Below, one piece after another: positions 51,519 to 59,890 of a stretch of 64,000 nt of DNA. The position numbers and the translations under genes are program-made. Origin of the DNA: an uncultured Dorea sp. (GTDB taxonomy: Bacteria; Bacillota; Clostridia; Lachnospirales; Lachnospiraceae); NCBI GenBank assembly GCA_910584095.1, contig CAJTYU010000005.1, forward strand, positions 56,908-120,907, read 5' to 3'. The notes beneath the pieces are model-generated. The model searched no databases. It saw nothing but the letters and a program-made list of their open reading frames with translations, and was not told the origin of the DNA. Each line of letters begins with the position of its first letter. Within the stretch, counting starts at the first letter, position 1.

Positions 51519-52694
51519 ATGAACATGAATTTTAATTTTAACAACCCAACAAATCTTATTTTCGGCAGAGGTTCGCTGAACCAATTAGGAAGCCTGCCTA
51601 TGCCCGGAAAGAAAGCACTGGTACTGATTTCTAACGGTAAATCCACAAGGGGAAATGGCTACCTTGACCGCACTTTAGAGCAGCTAAAAAAAGCAGGCGT
51701 TGAAACAGCCCTGTTTGACAAGATTATGGAAAATCCGGTTAAGGACGTAATCATGGAGGGGGCTTCTTTTGCGAGGGAAAACCAATATGATTTTATTGTT
51801 GCGCTTGGCGGCGGCGCTGTTATTGACGCTTCGGCTGCGATTGCGGCAATGGCAGCCAATGAGGGCGACCTTTGGGACTATGTATTTGGCGGCACTGGAA
51901 AATGTAAGCCGCTTGAAAAGAAAGGGCTTCCCATTGTTGCGATTGCGACTACTTCCGGTACGGGTTCTGAAATGAATGGGTTCGGTGTTATCTCCAATTT
52001 GGAAACAAAAGAAAAAATCGGCTTTGGCGATCCAGGGCTAACTCCCGTACTGGCAGTTGTTGACCCGGAACTTATGATAACTGTTCCCGCCAAATATACG
52101 GCTTATCAAGGCTTTGACGCTCTGTTCCACAATACCGAAGTGATGATGTCAAAAGGCGTTAATATTTTGAGTGAAGCAATCGCCCTGTCTGCGATTGAAA
52201 ATATCACAAGATATCTGCCCCGTGCGGTAAAGGACGGAAAGGACATAGAAGCGAGAGAGCATATCGCTTACGGAAGCACGATTGCAGGCGTTACCATGCA
52301 GCTTACTTCAACGATTGCACAGCACAGCATGGAACATTCCATGAGTGCATATCATCATAATCTCCCGCACGGCGCAGGGCTTATCATGATTTCTAAAGCC
52401 TTTGCGGAATTTTTTATTGAGCGTCATGCCTGCGATGAACAGTTTATCAAAATGGCAAAAGCTATGGGAATTGCAAATGCTGACAAGCCGAAAGATTTTA
52501 TTACCGCACTTGTCAAGTTACAGGAGGACTGCGGCGTAGCTGATCTGAAAATGAGTGATTTCGGTTTTACTCTCGATGAAGCCATGACTTTGGCAAAAGG
52601 CGCACGTTCCATGCAGGGGGGACTGTTTGAAGCAAACCCTTGTGAAATGACTGACGAGGACTGCGCCGGAATTTTTGAAAAATCCTATCAGTAG
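51519..52694 (+). CDS. Iron-containing alcohol dehydrogenase
   Basis: This 391-aa group III dehydrogenase interconverts alcohols and aldehydes with NAD(P)H. The nucleotide-binding site is in VALGGGAVIDASAAIAA (GGGS-like) and IATTSGTGSEMNGFGVIS. The metal ligands are Asp and His in the GFDALFHNTE region, HSMEHSMSAYHHNLPHGAGL and following residues. It belongs to the butanol-dehydrogenase-like group. AGAGAGGTAAA precedes the ATG. With the MerR regulator it forms a likely aldehyde-detoxifying pair. Codon choice looks somewhat more AT-rich than in neighbouring genes, which may hint at acquisition. Confidence 0.93.
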   Translation: MNMNFNFNNPTNLIFGRGSLNQLGSLPMPGKKALVLISNGKSTRGNGYLDRTLEQLKKAGVETALFDKIMENPVKDVIMEGASFARENQYDFIVALGGGAVIDASAAIAAMAANEGDLWDYVFGGTGKCKPLEKKGLPIVAIATTSGTGSEMNGFGVISNLETKEKIGFGDPGLTPVLAVVDPELMITVPAKYTAYQGFDALFHNTEVMMSKGVNILSEAIALSAIENITRYLPRAVKDGKDIEAREHIAYGSTIAGVTMQLTSTIAQHSMEHSMSAYHHNLPHGAGLIMISKAFAEFFIERHACDEQFIKMAKAMGIANADKPKDFITALVKLQEDCGVADLKMSDFGFTLDEAMTLAKGARSMQGGLFEANPCEMTDEDCAGIFEKSYQ

Positions 52695-52763
52695 CATTTG
52701 ATAAGATAGTTTCGTATCAGAAATAATACGGCATATTTAGAGAAAGATTAGGTTATCTATCTC

Positions 52764-52990
52764 ATGAAAACATTAAAATTAAACAATGGTATTGAAATGC
52801 CTATGATTGGCTTCGGCGTGTTCCAAATTACAGACTTTTCCTGCTGTTAAGCAGATAGAATTACACACTTTTTATCAGTGGGAAGATGAACTTGAAATTT
52901 TTGAAAGAGTACAACATTCAGCCGCAGGCATGGGCGCCGTTCGCAGAGGGATTAAATAATCTGATATATAGCAAAGTTATACGCGGATAG
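52764..52990 (+). pseudogene. Decayed aldo/keto reductase
   Basis: Three fragments of one aldo/keto reductase lie in three different frames. MKTLKLNNGIEMPMIGFGVF (from 52764) is the normal N-terminus. PAVKQIELHTFYQWEDELEI (from 52840) and FLKEYNIQPQAWAPFAEGLN (from about 52898) are central to late parts of the barrel. About 150 residues between the first and second fragment are gone, and at least one more frameshift follows. The gene cannot make enzyme. It sits behind the alcohol dehydrogenase gene, where a functional reductase would fit an aldehyde-response operon. Confidence 0.88.
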
Positions 52991-53068
52991 TCCGGAGCGC
53001 CCACAGACGTCAGAGCCGGATTTCCTCTTACACAAAGCATTTATGGACGCTTTGGGCTATCCTCATTC

Positions 53069-54100
53069 CTACAAAAACAATCTCCGTATATCATTGTAAA
53101 ACACAAACACCATCAGCGCCATCAACAGCGCAAATCCGATAAAGTGCACATATCCTTCCTTCTCCGGCGACACCCTCTTTCTTCTTACCGCCTCTGCGAA
53201 TAAGAACACCAGCCGTCCTCCGTCCAGCGCCGGGATCGGAAGCAGGTTCATCACCCCCAAATTCGCCGACAGCAAGATTGCCATATTCATCATATTCGCC
53301 GCAACAATAGAAATGCCGTAATCCACGCTGGAATTATACGCATCGTCCACCATATCCACAATTCCCACGGGCCCCGACATCTGGTCAAGCCCGACCTGCC
53401 CGGTAAGGAGCATTTTAAGACCTGAAGCTGCCACCCAGATCCAGTATTTCACTTCATAAACACCGTATTGTAACGACGTGAGGACTCCCGCTTTCTGGTT
53501 TCCCTCGCTTCCGATCCCCAGCATATAATATTCCAGTTCTTCGTTATACTCCGGCGTTATGACCACTCTGTGGCGCTTTCCATTTCTCTCATAAGCCACC
53601 TCCACGGTTTCCCCCTGATGGAACTGGTTATAGGCAGAGATCTCCCGGAAAATATGAATCTTTTTATTCCCCATCTCCACGATCTCATCTCCGGCCATTA
53701 AGCCCGATTTCTCAGCCGGGCTTTCTTCGCTGACCGCTCCGATCACCGCCGGATCATATCCTACCATCGCCGTCAGAACCGCCGCCAGCACAAAGGCAAG
53801 GATAAAATTAAATACCGGTCCTCCCGCAATCACCATGATCCGCGCCCACACCGGTTTGCTGTGGAAATTGCCTTCCTCACCGGTAGCCTCGTCGTCCTCG
53901 CCCATCATGCAGGCTCCTCCGATGGGAAACGCCCGGACGCAGTATCTGGTCCCTTTATATTCCTTTGAAAACAGAAGCGGCCCCATGCCAAGCGCAAATT
54001 CCTCCACTTCTATCCCGTTCAGCCTCGCCATGAGAAAATGTCCCAGTTCATGAAAAACCACAATGAAGCTGAATAATATAACTGCCAAAATAATTCCCAA
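53069..54100 (-). CDS. rseP: RIP metalloprotease RseP (site-2 protease)
   Basis: This 343-aa membrane zinc protease cleaves transmembrane anti-sigma factors and other membrane proteins. The zinc site is HELGH (residues 17-21, in VVFHELGHFLMARLNGIEVE), the third ligand is in LLPIPALDGGRL, and a PDZ domain (PAEKSGLMAGDEIVEM) covers about 120-190. The start codon is TTG with GGGAGG upstream. It lies 31 nt behind cdsA. The usual dxr gene between the two is missing. The anti-sigma factor at 39241 is a possible substrate, but this is only inference. Confidence 0.95.
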   Translation of the reverse strand: MGIILAVILFSFIVVFHELGHFLMARLNGIEVEEFALGMGPLLFSKEYKGTRYCVRAFPIGGACMMGEDDEATGEEGNFHSKPVWARIMVIAGGPVFNFILAFVLAAVLTAMVGYDPAVIGAVSEESPAEKSGLMAGDEIVEMGNKKIHIFREISAYNQFHQGETVEVAYERNGKRHRVVITPEYNEELEYYMLGIGSEGNQKAGVLTSLQYGVYEVKYWIWVAASGLKMLLTGQVGLDQMSGPVGIVDMVDDAYNSSVDYGISIVAANMMNMAILLSANLGVMNLLPIPALDGGRLVFLFAEAVRRKRVSPEKEGYVHFIGFALLMALMVFVFYNDIRRLFL

Positions 54101-54131
54101 AACTTACCTCCCACACCAGAAAAAAATTATT

Positions 54132-54929
54132 TTATCCTAAATAAACTGACAGATAATAAATAATAGGAGCCGTAAAAATCACGCTGTCAAACCGGTCAAG
54201 AATCCCGCCGTGGCCGGGAATCAGCTTCCCATAGTCCTTAATTTCATGGTTCCGCTTAATCGCAGAAGCGCACAGATCCCCAATCTGAGAAATCGCCCCG
54301 CCCACGCCGCAGATCGCCGCGCACAGCGCCGGACTCACCGACGCTCCCGCAAACCGGTCCATAGCCAAGGCAAAAACCGCCCCCAGCACAGCGGCGCCGA
54401 TCACTCCGCCTACTCCGCCTTCCACCGACTTTTTTGGGCTTAAGACAGGAGCCATTTTATGCCTGCCAAACAGCATCCCCGCACAGTAGGCGCAGGTATC
54501 GCATCCCCATGAGCTTAAGAAAATCAGCCAAACCATCACTCCGCCATCGGTCAGTTCTCTGGTCTGGTACACGAAGGACAGCATCACCGCCACATAGAAC
54601 ACACCGAAAAACGCCATCGTCACCTGTTCCGCGCGGAACTTCGGGTAGGCAAACACATAAACCGCCATAACCAGCATCAGAAGCAGAATAAATAAAGGCA
54701 CCGCATATTCCATTCTATTCAGATAGAGAAGCACATAATAACCAATTGCCGCCAAATATCCTGCCGCGCCCAGCGCATGATCCTGTATCTTTACTACCTT
54801 ATACAGCTCCGTCAGCCCGATCAGACTGGCCGTCAGTAAGATTCCATACAAAAGCGGACCGCCGGTTCCCACCGTAACCACAAGCACAATCACCAGAACG
54901 ATTCCGCTGAGCAGTCTTGTCTTAAACAT
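54132..54929 (-). CDS. cdsA: Phosphatidate cytidylyltransferase
   Basis: CdsA makes CDP-diacylglycerol from phosphatidate and CTP, the branch point of phospholipid synthesis. The 265-aa protein has seven to eight membrane helices and the C-terminal signature SAIKRNHEIKDYGKLIPGHG followed by GILDRFDSV. The gene overlaps the end of uppS by 8 nt and is followed by rseP. Confidence 0.95.
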   Translation of the reverse strand: MFKTRLLSGIVLVIVLVVTVGTGGPLLYGILLTASLIGLTELYKVVKIQDHALGAAGYLAAIGYYVLLYLNRMEYAVPLFILLLMLVMAVYVFAYPKFRAEQVTMAFFGVFYVAVMLSFVYQTRELTDGGVMVWLIFLSSWGCDTCAYCAGMLFGRHKMAPVLSPKKSVEGGVGGVIGAAVLGAVFALAMDRFAGASVSPALCAAICGVGGAISQIGDLCASAIKRNHEIKDYGKLIPGHGGILDRFDSVIFTAPIIYYLSVYLG

Positions 54930-55638
54930 CCGTTACCTCCTTTACGCCCCCGAAGCGTCTGTCTCTTGCATTATATGCCTCAATCGCCTTTATGAGCTCT
55001 TCCTTCGTAAAATCGGGCCAGTGGACATCTGCAAAATAAAATTCCGTATAGGCAAGCTGCCACAAAAGAAAATTTGACAGCCTCTGCTCCCCGCTGGTCC
55101 GAATCAAAAGATCCGGGTCTGGAATCCTTCTCGTATCCAAATAATCCTCAAAAAGCTCCTCTCCGATCTCTTCCGGCCTTACCTTGCCCTCTTTACAGTC
55201 CGCCGCAAGCCTCCTGACAGCTCTCATGAGTTCATCCCTGCTCCCATAATTAATCGCAATCTGGAAGTTCAAACCTTCGTTATTCTTCGTGGCCTCCTCA
55301 AGTTCGAGAATCCTCTTCCTGATATCCCCGTCAAGTCTGGTAATATCGCCGATCACCCGCACTTTCATATCATTCTTCGCCGCAGTCGCAAGGCAGGTCT
55401 TCATATAATTGCGCAGAAGCTTCATCAGCGCATTCACTTCATCTGCCGGCCGGTTCCAGTTCTCTGTGGAAAACGCATATACCGTCAGGTACTTGATTCC
55501 CATCCGCCACGCCTCCTCGCAGATCCGTTCCACATTCTTGCTGCCTTGGACATGGCCGTAATTTCTCGGCATTCCCTTAGACTTCGCCCAACGTCCATTA
55601 CCATCTAATATAATCGCCACATGCTGTGGTATATTCAT
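54922..55638 (-). CDS. uppS: Undecaprenyl diphosphate synthase
   Basis: UppS condenses isopentenyl diphosphate units into the C55 lipid carrier for peptidoglycan and other polymers. Family signatures are intact: HVAIILDGNGRWAKSKGMPR (catalytic Asp), YLTVYAFSTENWNRP and DLLIRTSGEQRLSNFLLWQL. The length of 238 aa is normal. GGAGGG precedes the ATG. The 189 bp up to frr contain GGTTCCAT/ATGGAACC and GGGAC/GTCCC hairpins and may hold a promoter; no gene is seen there. Confidence 0.96.
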   Translation of the reverse strand: MNIPQHVAIILDGNGRWAKSKGMPRNYGHVQGSKNVERICEEAWRMGIKYLTVYAFSTENWNRPADEVNALMKLLRNYMKTCLATAAKNDMKVRVIGDITRLDGDIRKRILELEEATKNNEGLNFQIAINYGSRDELMRAVRRLAADCKEGKVRPEEIGEELFEDYLDTRRIPDPDLLIRTSGEQRLSNFLLWQLAYTEFYFADVHWPDFTKEELIKAIEAYNARDRRFGGVKEVTDV

Positions 55639-55827
55639 ATTCTTACCCTCCTGACCGGCAGTATACCATAAACTTTGCTGATGCAGTCCGGCAACGCCAA
55701 ACAGAGACGGGACATCCGTCCCATCCCTGTATCTCTTTCCTTTACGGACCGCCGGTTCTTATCCTATTCCTGCAGGTTCCATCCATCTCATCCATGGAAC
55801 CGCCGCAATCAGTAACCTGTACGCAAA

Positions 55828-56379
55828 TTAAACCGTCATAACCTCTTTTGACTTGGATTCAACTGCCTTATCCACCTCTTTAACATACTTATCCGTCAGC
55901 TTCTGGAGCTGCGTCTCCATATCCTTGATCTCATCCTCTGAAATATCGGTGCCCTTCAGCTTCTTCAGGCTGTCGTTTCCGTCCCGGCGGATATTCCTGA
56001 CTGCCACCTTAGACTGCTCGCCCTTTTTCTTTACATCCTTCACCAGATCTTTTCTGCGATCTTCGGTAAGCTCCGGGAATACCAGTCTGATTACTTGTCC
56101 GTCGTTGGTAGGATTAATACCGATATCCGACATATTGATCGCCTTCTCAACCGCCTTGATCATACTCTTTTCCCACGGCTGGATCACGATCATGCGCGCC
56201 TCCGGCACAGAAATATTGCCAACCTGCTGCAGCGGCGTAGGCGTTCCGTAATAATCCACCGTAATCTTATTCAGAATGTTCGGATTCGCACGGCCCGCGC
56301 GGATCGTCATCAGTTCAGACTCAAGGCTGGCCAAAGTCTTCTTCATCTTGTCTTCGTATACCTGCAATTTTTCATTCAT
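55828..56379 (-). CDS. frr: Ribosome recycling factor
   Basis: Frr splits post-termination ribosomes together with EF-G. The 183-aa protein shows the two-domain pattern: MKKTLASLESELMTIRAGRA, then NPNILNKITVDYYGTPTPLQ, IVIQPWEKSMIKAVEKAI and LTEDRRKDLVKDVKK. It lies 18 nt behind pyrH, the usual clostridial order. Confidence 0.97.
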   Translation of the reverse strand: MNEKLQVYEDKMKKTLASLESELMTIRAGRANPNILNKITVDYYGTPTPLQQVGNISVPEARMIVIQPWEKSMIKAVEKAINMSDIGINPTNDGQVIRLVFPELTEDRRKDLVKDVKKKGEQSKVAVRNIRRDGNDSLKKLKGTDISEDEIKDMETQLQKLTDKYVKEVDKAVESKSKEVMTV

Positions 56380-56397
56380 CGCTATATCCTCCCTTAT

Positions 56398-57093
56398 TTA
56401 AACAGTCACCTTTGTGCCTGTAAATGTTCCCGACATGGTACGTACAATACTATTCTCTTCATTCAATCCGAATACCAGCATCGGCATCCCATTCTCCATG
56501 CACAGAATAGACGCCGTCAGATCCACTGCCATAAGCTTCTTATCAATGATCTCCTGAATCGAAATCTCCTCATACTTTCGCGCCTTAGGATTCACCTTCG
56601 GATCGCTGTCATAGATTCCGTCAATAGCCTTGGCAAGCAGCATAGCGTCCGCCTCAATCTCAATTGCCCTAAGAACCGCCCCGGTATCGGTAGAAAAGTA
56701 CGGATGCCCGGTTCCTCCAGCAAAAAAGATCACCTTTCCCTCCTCCAGCGCCTCTATGGCTCTGTCCTTGGAAAACAGGGACGTAAACGCGCCGCACACA
56801 AAGGGCGAAAATACTTCCGTCTTCATCCCCACATGGCGGAAAATCTCCGAAACATAAATACAGTTCATCACGGTAGCAAGCATTCCAATCTGATCCGCCT
56901 TCGTCCGGTCAATCGTCTCGCTGGTACGGCCTCTCCAGAAATTACCGCCCCCGGTGACCACAGAAATCTGAAGCCCGTCGTCCGCAAGCTTCTTCACCTG
57001 TCTGGCCACACCGATGCAGGTAGCCTCGTCAAACCCAGTCTTCTTATCTCCTGCAAGAGCCTCGCCGCTTAATTTCAGTAATACTCTCTTCAT
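56398..57093 (-). CDS. pyrH: UMP kinase
   Basis: PyrH phosphorylates UMP to UDP. The 231-aa amino-acid-kinase-fold protein carries VLLKLSGEALAGDKKTGFDE, SVVTGGGNFWRGRTSE and VIFFAGGTGHPYFSTDTGAV. It starts the pyrH-frr unit. The tsf and rpsB genes, often found upstream of pyrH, are not here; a cytidylate-kinase-like gene takes that place. Confidence 0.97.
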   Translation of the reverse strand: MKRVLLKLSGEALAGDKKTGFDEATCIGVARQVKKLADDGLQISVVTGGGNFWRGRTSETIDRTKADQIGMLATVMNCIYVSEIFRHVGMKTEVFSPFVCGAFTSLFSKDRAIEALEEGKVIFFAGGTGHPYFSTDTGAVLRAIEIEADAMLLAKAIDGIYDSDPKVNPKARKYEEISIQEIIDKKLMAVDLTASILCMENGMPMLVFGLNEENSIVRTMSGTFTGTKVTV

Positions 57094-57159
57094 AAGTCTG
57101 CTCCTTATTCTTATAAACTGGTTTCAGTATAACATAAGTTACGCTAAAGGACAATTTAT

Positions 57160-57645
57160 CTATATAAATTCTTTCCGCTCAAAATACCGGATCAGGATAT
57201 CCGCACACCGATGGGTCCCAAGTTCCGAAGTATCCAAGATCATATGATAATTATTTACATCTCCCCACGCCTTCCCGGTATGCTCATGATAATACGCAGA
57301 CCGTTCCCTGTCCGTCTGTTTCATCCTCGCCTGCGCTTCCTCATAGGAAACGTTCTCAAGCTCCATAATACGCCTGATCCGGTCTTCCTTTTCCGCGCAT
57401 ATATAGATGTTGAACACATTTCTCCTGTCTTTTAAAATCTCCGAGGCACATCGACCAAGGATGATACAGGGTTCTTCCGCTAATTCCCTGATGACAGCAG
57501 TCTCCGATTCATAACTGTCCCCTTCTGTACGTTCCTTCACGATCGCCTTGTCATAGACCGGAATATGAAGCTTCTCCGAAAGCTCCTTCGCAATCTGGCT
57601 TGCGCCCGTCCCATACCGTCTGCTCAATGTAATCACCAGTTTCAT
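57160..57645 (-). CDS. Short cytidylate kinase-like protein
   Basis: This 161-aa P-loop protein resembles the AAK6/cytidylate kinase-like family of Clostridia (start VITLSRRYGTGASQIAKEL; then PCIILGRCASEIL; end YYHEHTGKAWGDVNNYHMIL). Known relatives are about 200 aa. Here roughly 40 residues after YDKAIV, corresponding to the nucleotide-monophosphate-binding part, are missing. The P-loop GTGASQ also lacks the usual Lys, which is common in this family. Substrate is unknown; it may not be a true CMP kinase. Confidence 0.8.
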   Translation of the reverse strand: MKLVITLSRRYGTGASQIAKELSEKLHIPVYDKAIVKERTEGDSYESETAVIRELAEEPCIILGRCASEILKDRRNVFNIYICAEKEDRIRRIMELENVSYEEAQARMKQTDRERSAYYHEHTGKAWGDVNNYHMILDTSELGTHRCADILIRYFERKEFI

Positions 57646-57727
57646 AGCTATTCCTCCTTAGTAACGCGATTCTGACTGACAGCTCTGTAACGAATACATT
57701 ATACCACACATCAAACAGAATGAACAG

Positions 57728-58666
57728 CTATGATATCATTTCCCGCTCGGCAAATAAATCCCGCACCGCATCCTCATATGCCGGAAGCTTCTGCGCCTTG
57801 CGGATCCGCTTGCCATATCCGGCAGAATCTGTAAACAGACCGATTAGATAGACCCACAGCTCCTTCATTTTAAACAGAACCACCCTGCTGCCTGGCATCT
57901 CTTCTTTGTAGGCTTCATAAACTGCGTCGTGGAATCTGCGGATCCTTTCCTTTTCCGGCGCTTCCCCGCCCTTTAAGACTCCCACAAGACCCGGATTTGT
58001 AAGAAGTCCTCTTCCGATCATGACCCGGTCCGCCTCCGGGAATCTCCTGGCCCACGCCTCATACGCTCCCAGACTGTCAATATCCCCATTATAACACACC
58101 GGGTTCCTGCTGTGCAGTTCCCCATAAGCAAATACGTCCTGATGAGGAGTCCCTTTGTAGAATTCCTTCTGGGTGCGCGGATGAATGATCAGCTCCTTTA
58201 GCGGATATTTATTATAAATCTCCAGAAGCCGCAAAAATTCCTCCGGATCGTCCCTGCCGATTCTGGTCTTTACGGATATCTCGCACGCCGTATGCGCAAA
58301 CACCTCTTCCAGAAAATGATCCAGTTCCTTTGGCTTTGCGAGAAATCCCGCTCCTCTGCATTTAGAAACTACGGTCTTTGACGGGCATCCCAAATTCAGA
58401 TTAATCTCCCTATACCCATAGTTTCTTAGGGTCCTCTCCCCCGCAAGAAAACAGTCCGCCCGGTTCGTCATGATCTGGGGAACCAGATAAATCCCCTCAT
58501 TGTGCTCCGGCAGAATATCCTTTTTCTCTCTGGTGTTTAACTTTCCCTTCTCATTCGGCACAAGAAACGCCGTAAAATATTTATCGATATCAGGGAAAAA
58601 AGAATGGAACGCATTACGGTACAGATACCCTGTAATGCCTTCCATCGGCGCAAAATAATACTTCAT
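57728..58666 (-). CDS. tRNA-dihydrouridine synthase
   Basis: This 312-aa FMN enzyme reduces uridines in the D-loop of tRNA. The Dus pattern is clear: YYFAPMEGITGYLYRNAF (FMN site), LNLGCPSKTVVSKCRGAGF (catalytic Cys in CRGAG), ISVKTRIGRDDPEEF and IIHPRTQKEFYKG, then CYNGDIDS and VMIGRGLLTNPGLVG. It resembles DusB/DusC-type enzymes of Clostridia; the exact position modified is not determined. It lies 28 nt behind the aminotransferase gene. Confidence 0.92.
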   Translation of the reverse strand: MKYYFAPMEGITGYLYRNAFHSFFPDIDKYFTAFLVPNEKGKLNTREKKDILPEHNEGIYLVPQIMTNRADCFLAGERTLRNYGYREINLNLGCPSKTVVSKCRGAGFLAKPKELDHFLEEVFAHTACEISVKTRIGRDDPEEFLRLLEIYNKYPLKELIIHPRTQKEFYKGTPHQDVFAYGELHSRNPVCYNGDIDSLGAYEAWARRFPEADRVMIGRGLLTNPGLVGVLKGGEAPEKERIRRFHDAVYEAYKEEMPGSRVVLFKMKELWVYLIGLFTDSAGYGKRIRKAQKLPAYEDAVRDLFAEREMIS

Positions 58667-58694
58667 CGTATCTTCTCCATATAAAATTACAGTC

Positions 58695-59879
58695 TTACAA
58701 CAGCTTCCCTAATGCCCGCTCCATCTGATCCATCCCCTTTGCGATCAGCTCCATAGAATTGCTGTAGGAAAACCGCAGGTACCCCGGCGCAAAGAAAGCG
58801 CTTCCTGGAACCACCGCGATCCCCGCCTCCTCCAGCAGGTATTTCGCCACCTGTCCGTCCTCCTCTATGACGCCCTTTCCGATACTTTTTCCATAGCAGC
58901 CTTTTACATACGCCAGCAGGTAAAACGCTCCCCCAGCGTCCATACAGGAAATCCCCGGCATCCGATTCAGCCGCTTTCTCATATAGTCTCTCCTGCTCTC
59001 AAATTCACAGATCATATTCTGCAGCGGTTCCTGTGTTCCGGTAAGGGCCGCCACAGCCGCCTTCTGCGACAGGGACTGCACACAGGACAGAATCTGCCCC
59101 TGAAGCACATTCACCGCTCTGATAACCTCTTTGTCAGCGGCCATATAACCAATTCTCCATCCCGTCATAGCATAAGCCTTGGACATACTATTGATAAGAA
59201 TAGTATGCCTCTTTACCTCCTCCGAAAAAGAAGCGGGCGAAACATGCTCCTTGCCGTTATAGATAAATTTCTCATAAACCTCGTCCGATATGATATAAAA
59301 ATCATATTCCACCGCTAAGTCCGCCAGTTCCTCCAGCGAGTTCCGGTCATAGACGGCTCCGGTGGGATTATTCGGCGTATTGATCATTACCGCCTTCGTG
59401 CGCTTTGTTACCGCCCGGCGGATCGCCGGAACATCCAGCGCAAAATCTTCCCCACAGGGAACCATCACAGGTTCTCCGTCCGTAAGCTTCACAAGCTCCG
59501 GATAGGTCACCCAGCAGGGATAAGGGATGATCACCTCATCCCCCGGATTACAGACCGCAAGCAGAGCCGCAAGAAGACACTGCTTCGCGCCCGCTCCTAT
59601 CGTAATCTCATCCGCCAAATAGCGCACATGGTTCTCCCGCTCCAGTTTTTCACTAATTGCCTCTCTAAGCTCTAAAATACCCATTACGGGAGTATATTTT
59701 GTAAAGCCCTGCCTCATGGCCTCCTCCGCCGCCCGGCAGATATGCTCCGGAGTTGGAAAATCCGGTTCTCCCACATTGAAGCTGATCAGGCTTTTGCCCT
59801 GCTGTTTTAATTCGGCTACCCTGCTGGTAAGTTCAACCGTCTTCGAGGGACGGATCCGCTGTACTCGTTCCGATATCAT
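58695..59879 (-). CDS. Class I aminotransferase (aspartate aminotransferase-like)
   Basis: This 394-aa PLP enzyme has the AspB pattern: SFNVGEPDFPTPEHICRAAE, GAGAKQCLLAALLAV, INTPNNPTGAVYD, YDFYIISDEVYEKFIY and the Schiff-base Lys in NSMSKAYAMTGWRIGY. It likely transfers amino groups between aspartate (or related acids) and 2-oxoglutarate; aromatic or prephenate specificity cannot be excluded. It starts 12 nt behind the alpha-galactosidase gene. Confidence 0.92.
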   Translation of the reverse strand: MISERVQRIRPSKTVELTSRVAELKQQGKSLISFNVGEPDFPTPEHICRAAEEAMRQGFTKYTPVMGILELREAISEKLERENHVRYLADEITIGAGAKQCLLAALLAVCNPGDEVIIPYPCWVTYPELVKLTDGEPVMVPCGEDFALDVPAIRRAVTKRTKAVMINTPNNPTGAVYDRNSLEELADLAVEYDFYIISDEVYEKFIYNGKEHVSPASFSEEVKRHTILINSMSKAYAMTGWRIGYMAADKEVIRAVNVLQGQILSCVQSLSQKAAVAALTGTQEPLQNMICEFESRRDYMRKRLNRMPGISCMDAGGAFYLLAYVKGCYGKSIGKGVIEEDGQVAKYLLEEAGIAVVPGSAFFAPGYLRFSYSNSMELIAKGMDQMERALGKLL

Positions 59880-59890
59880 CCTATCATTCC

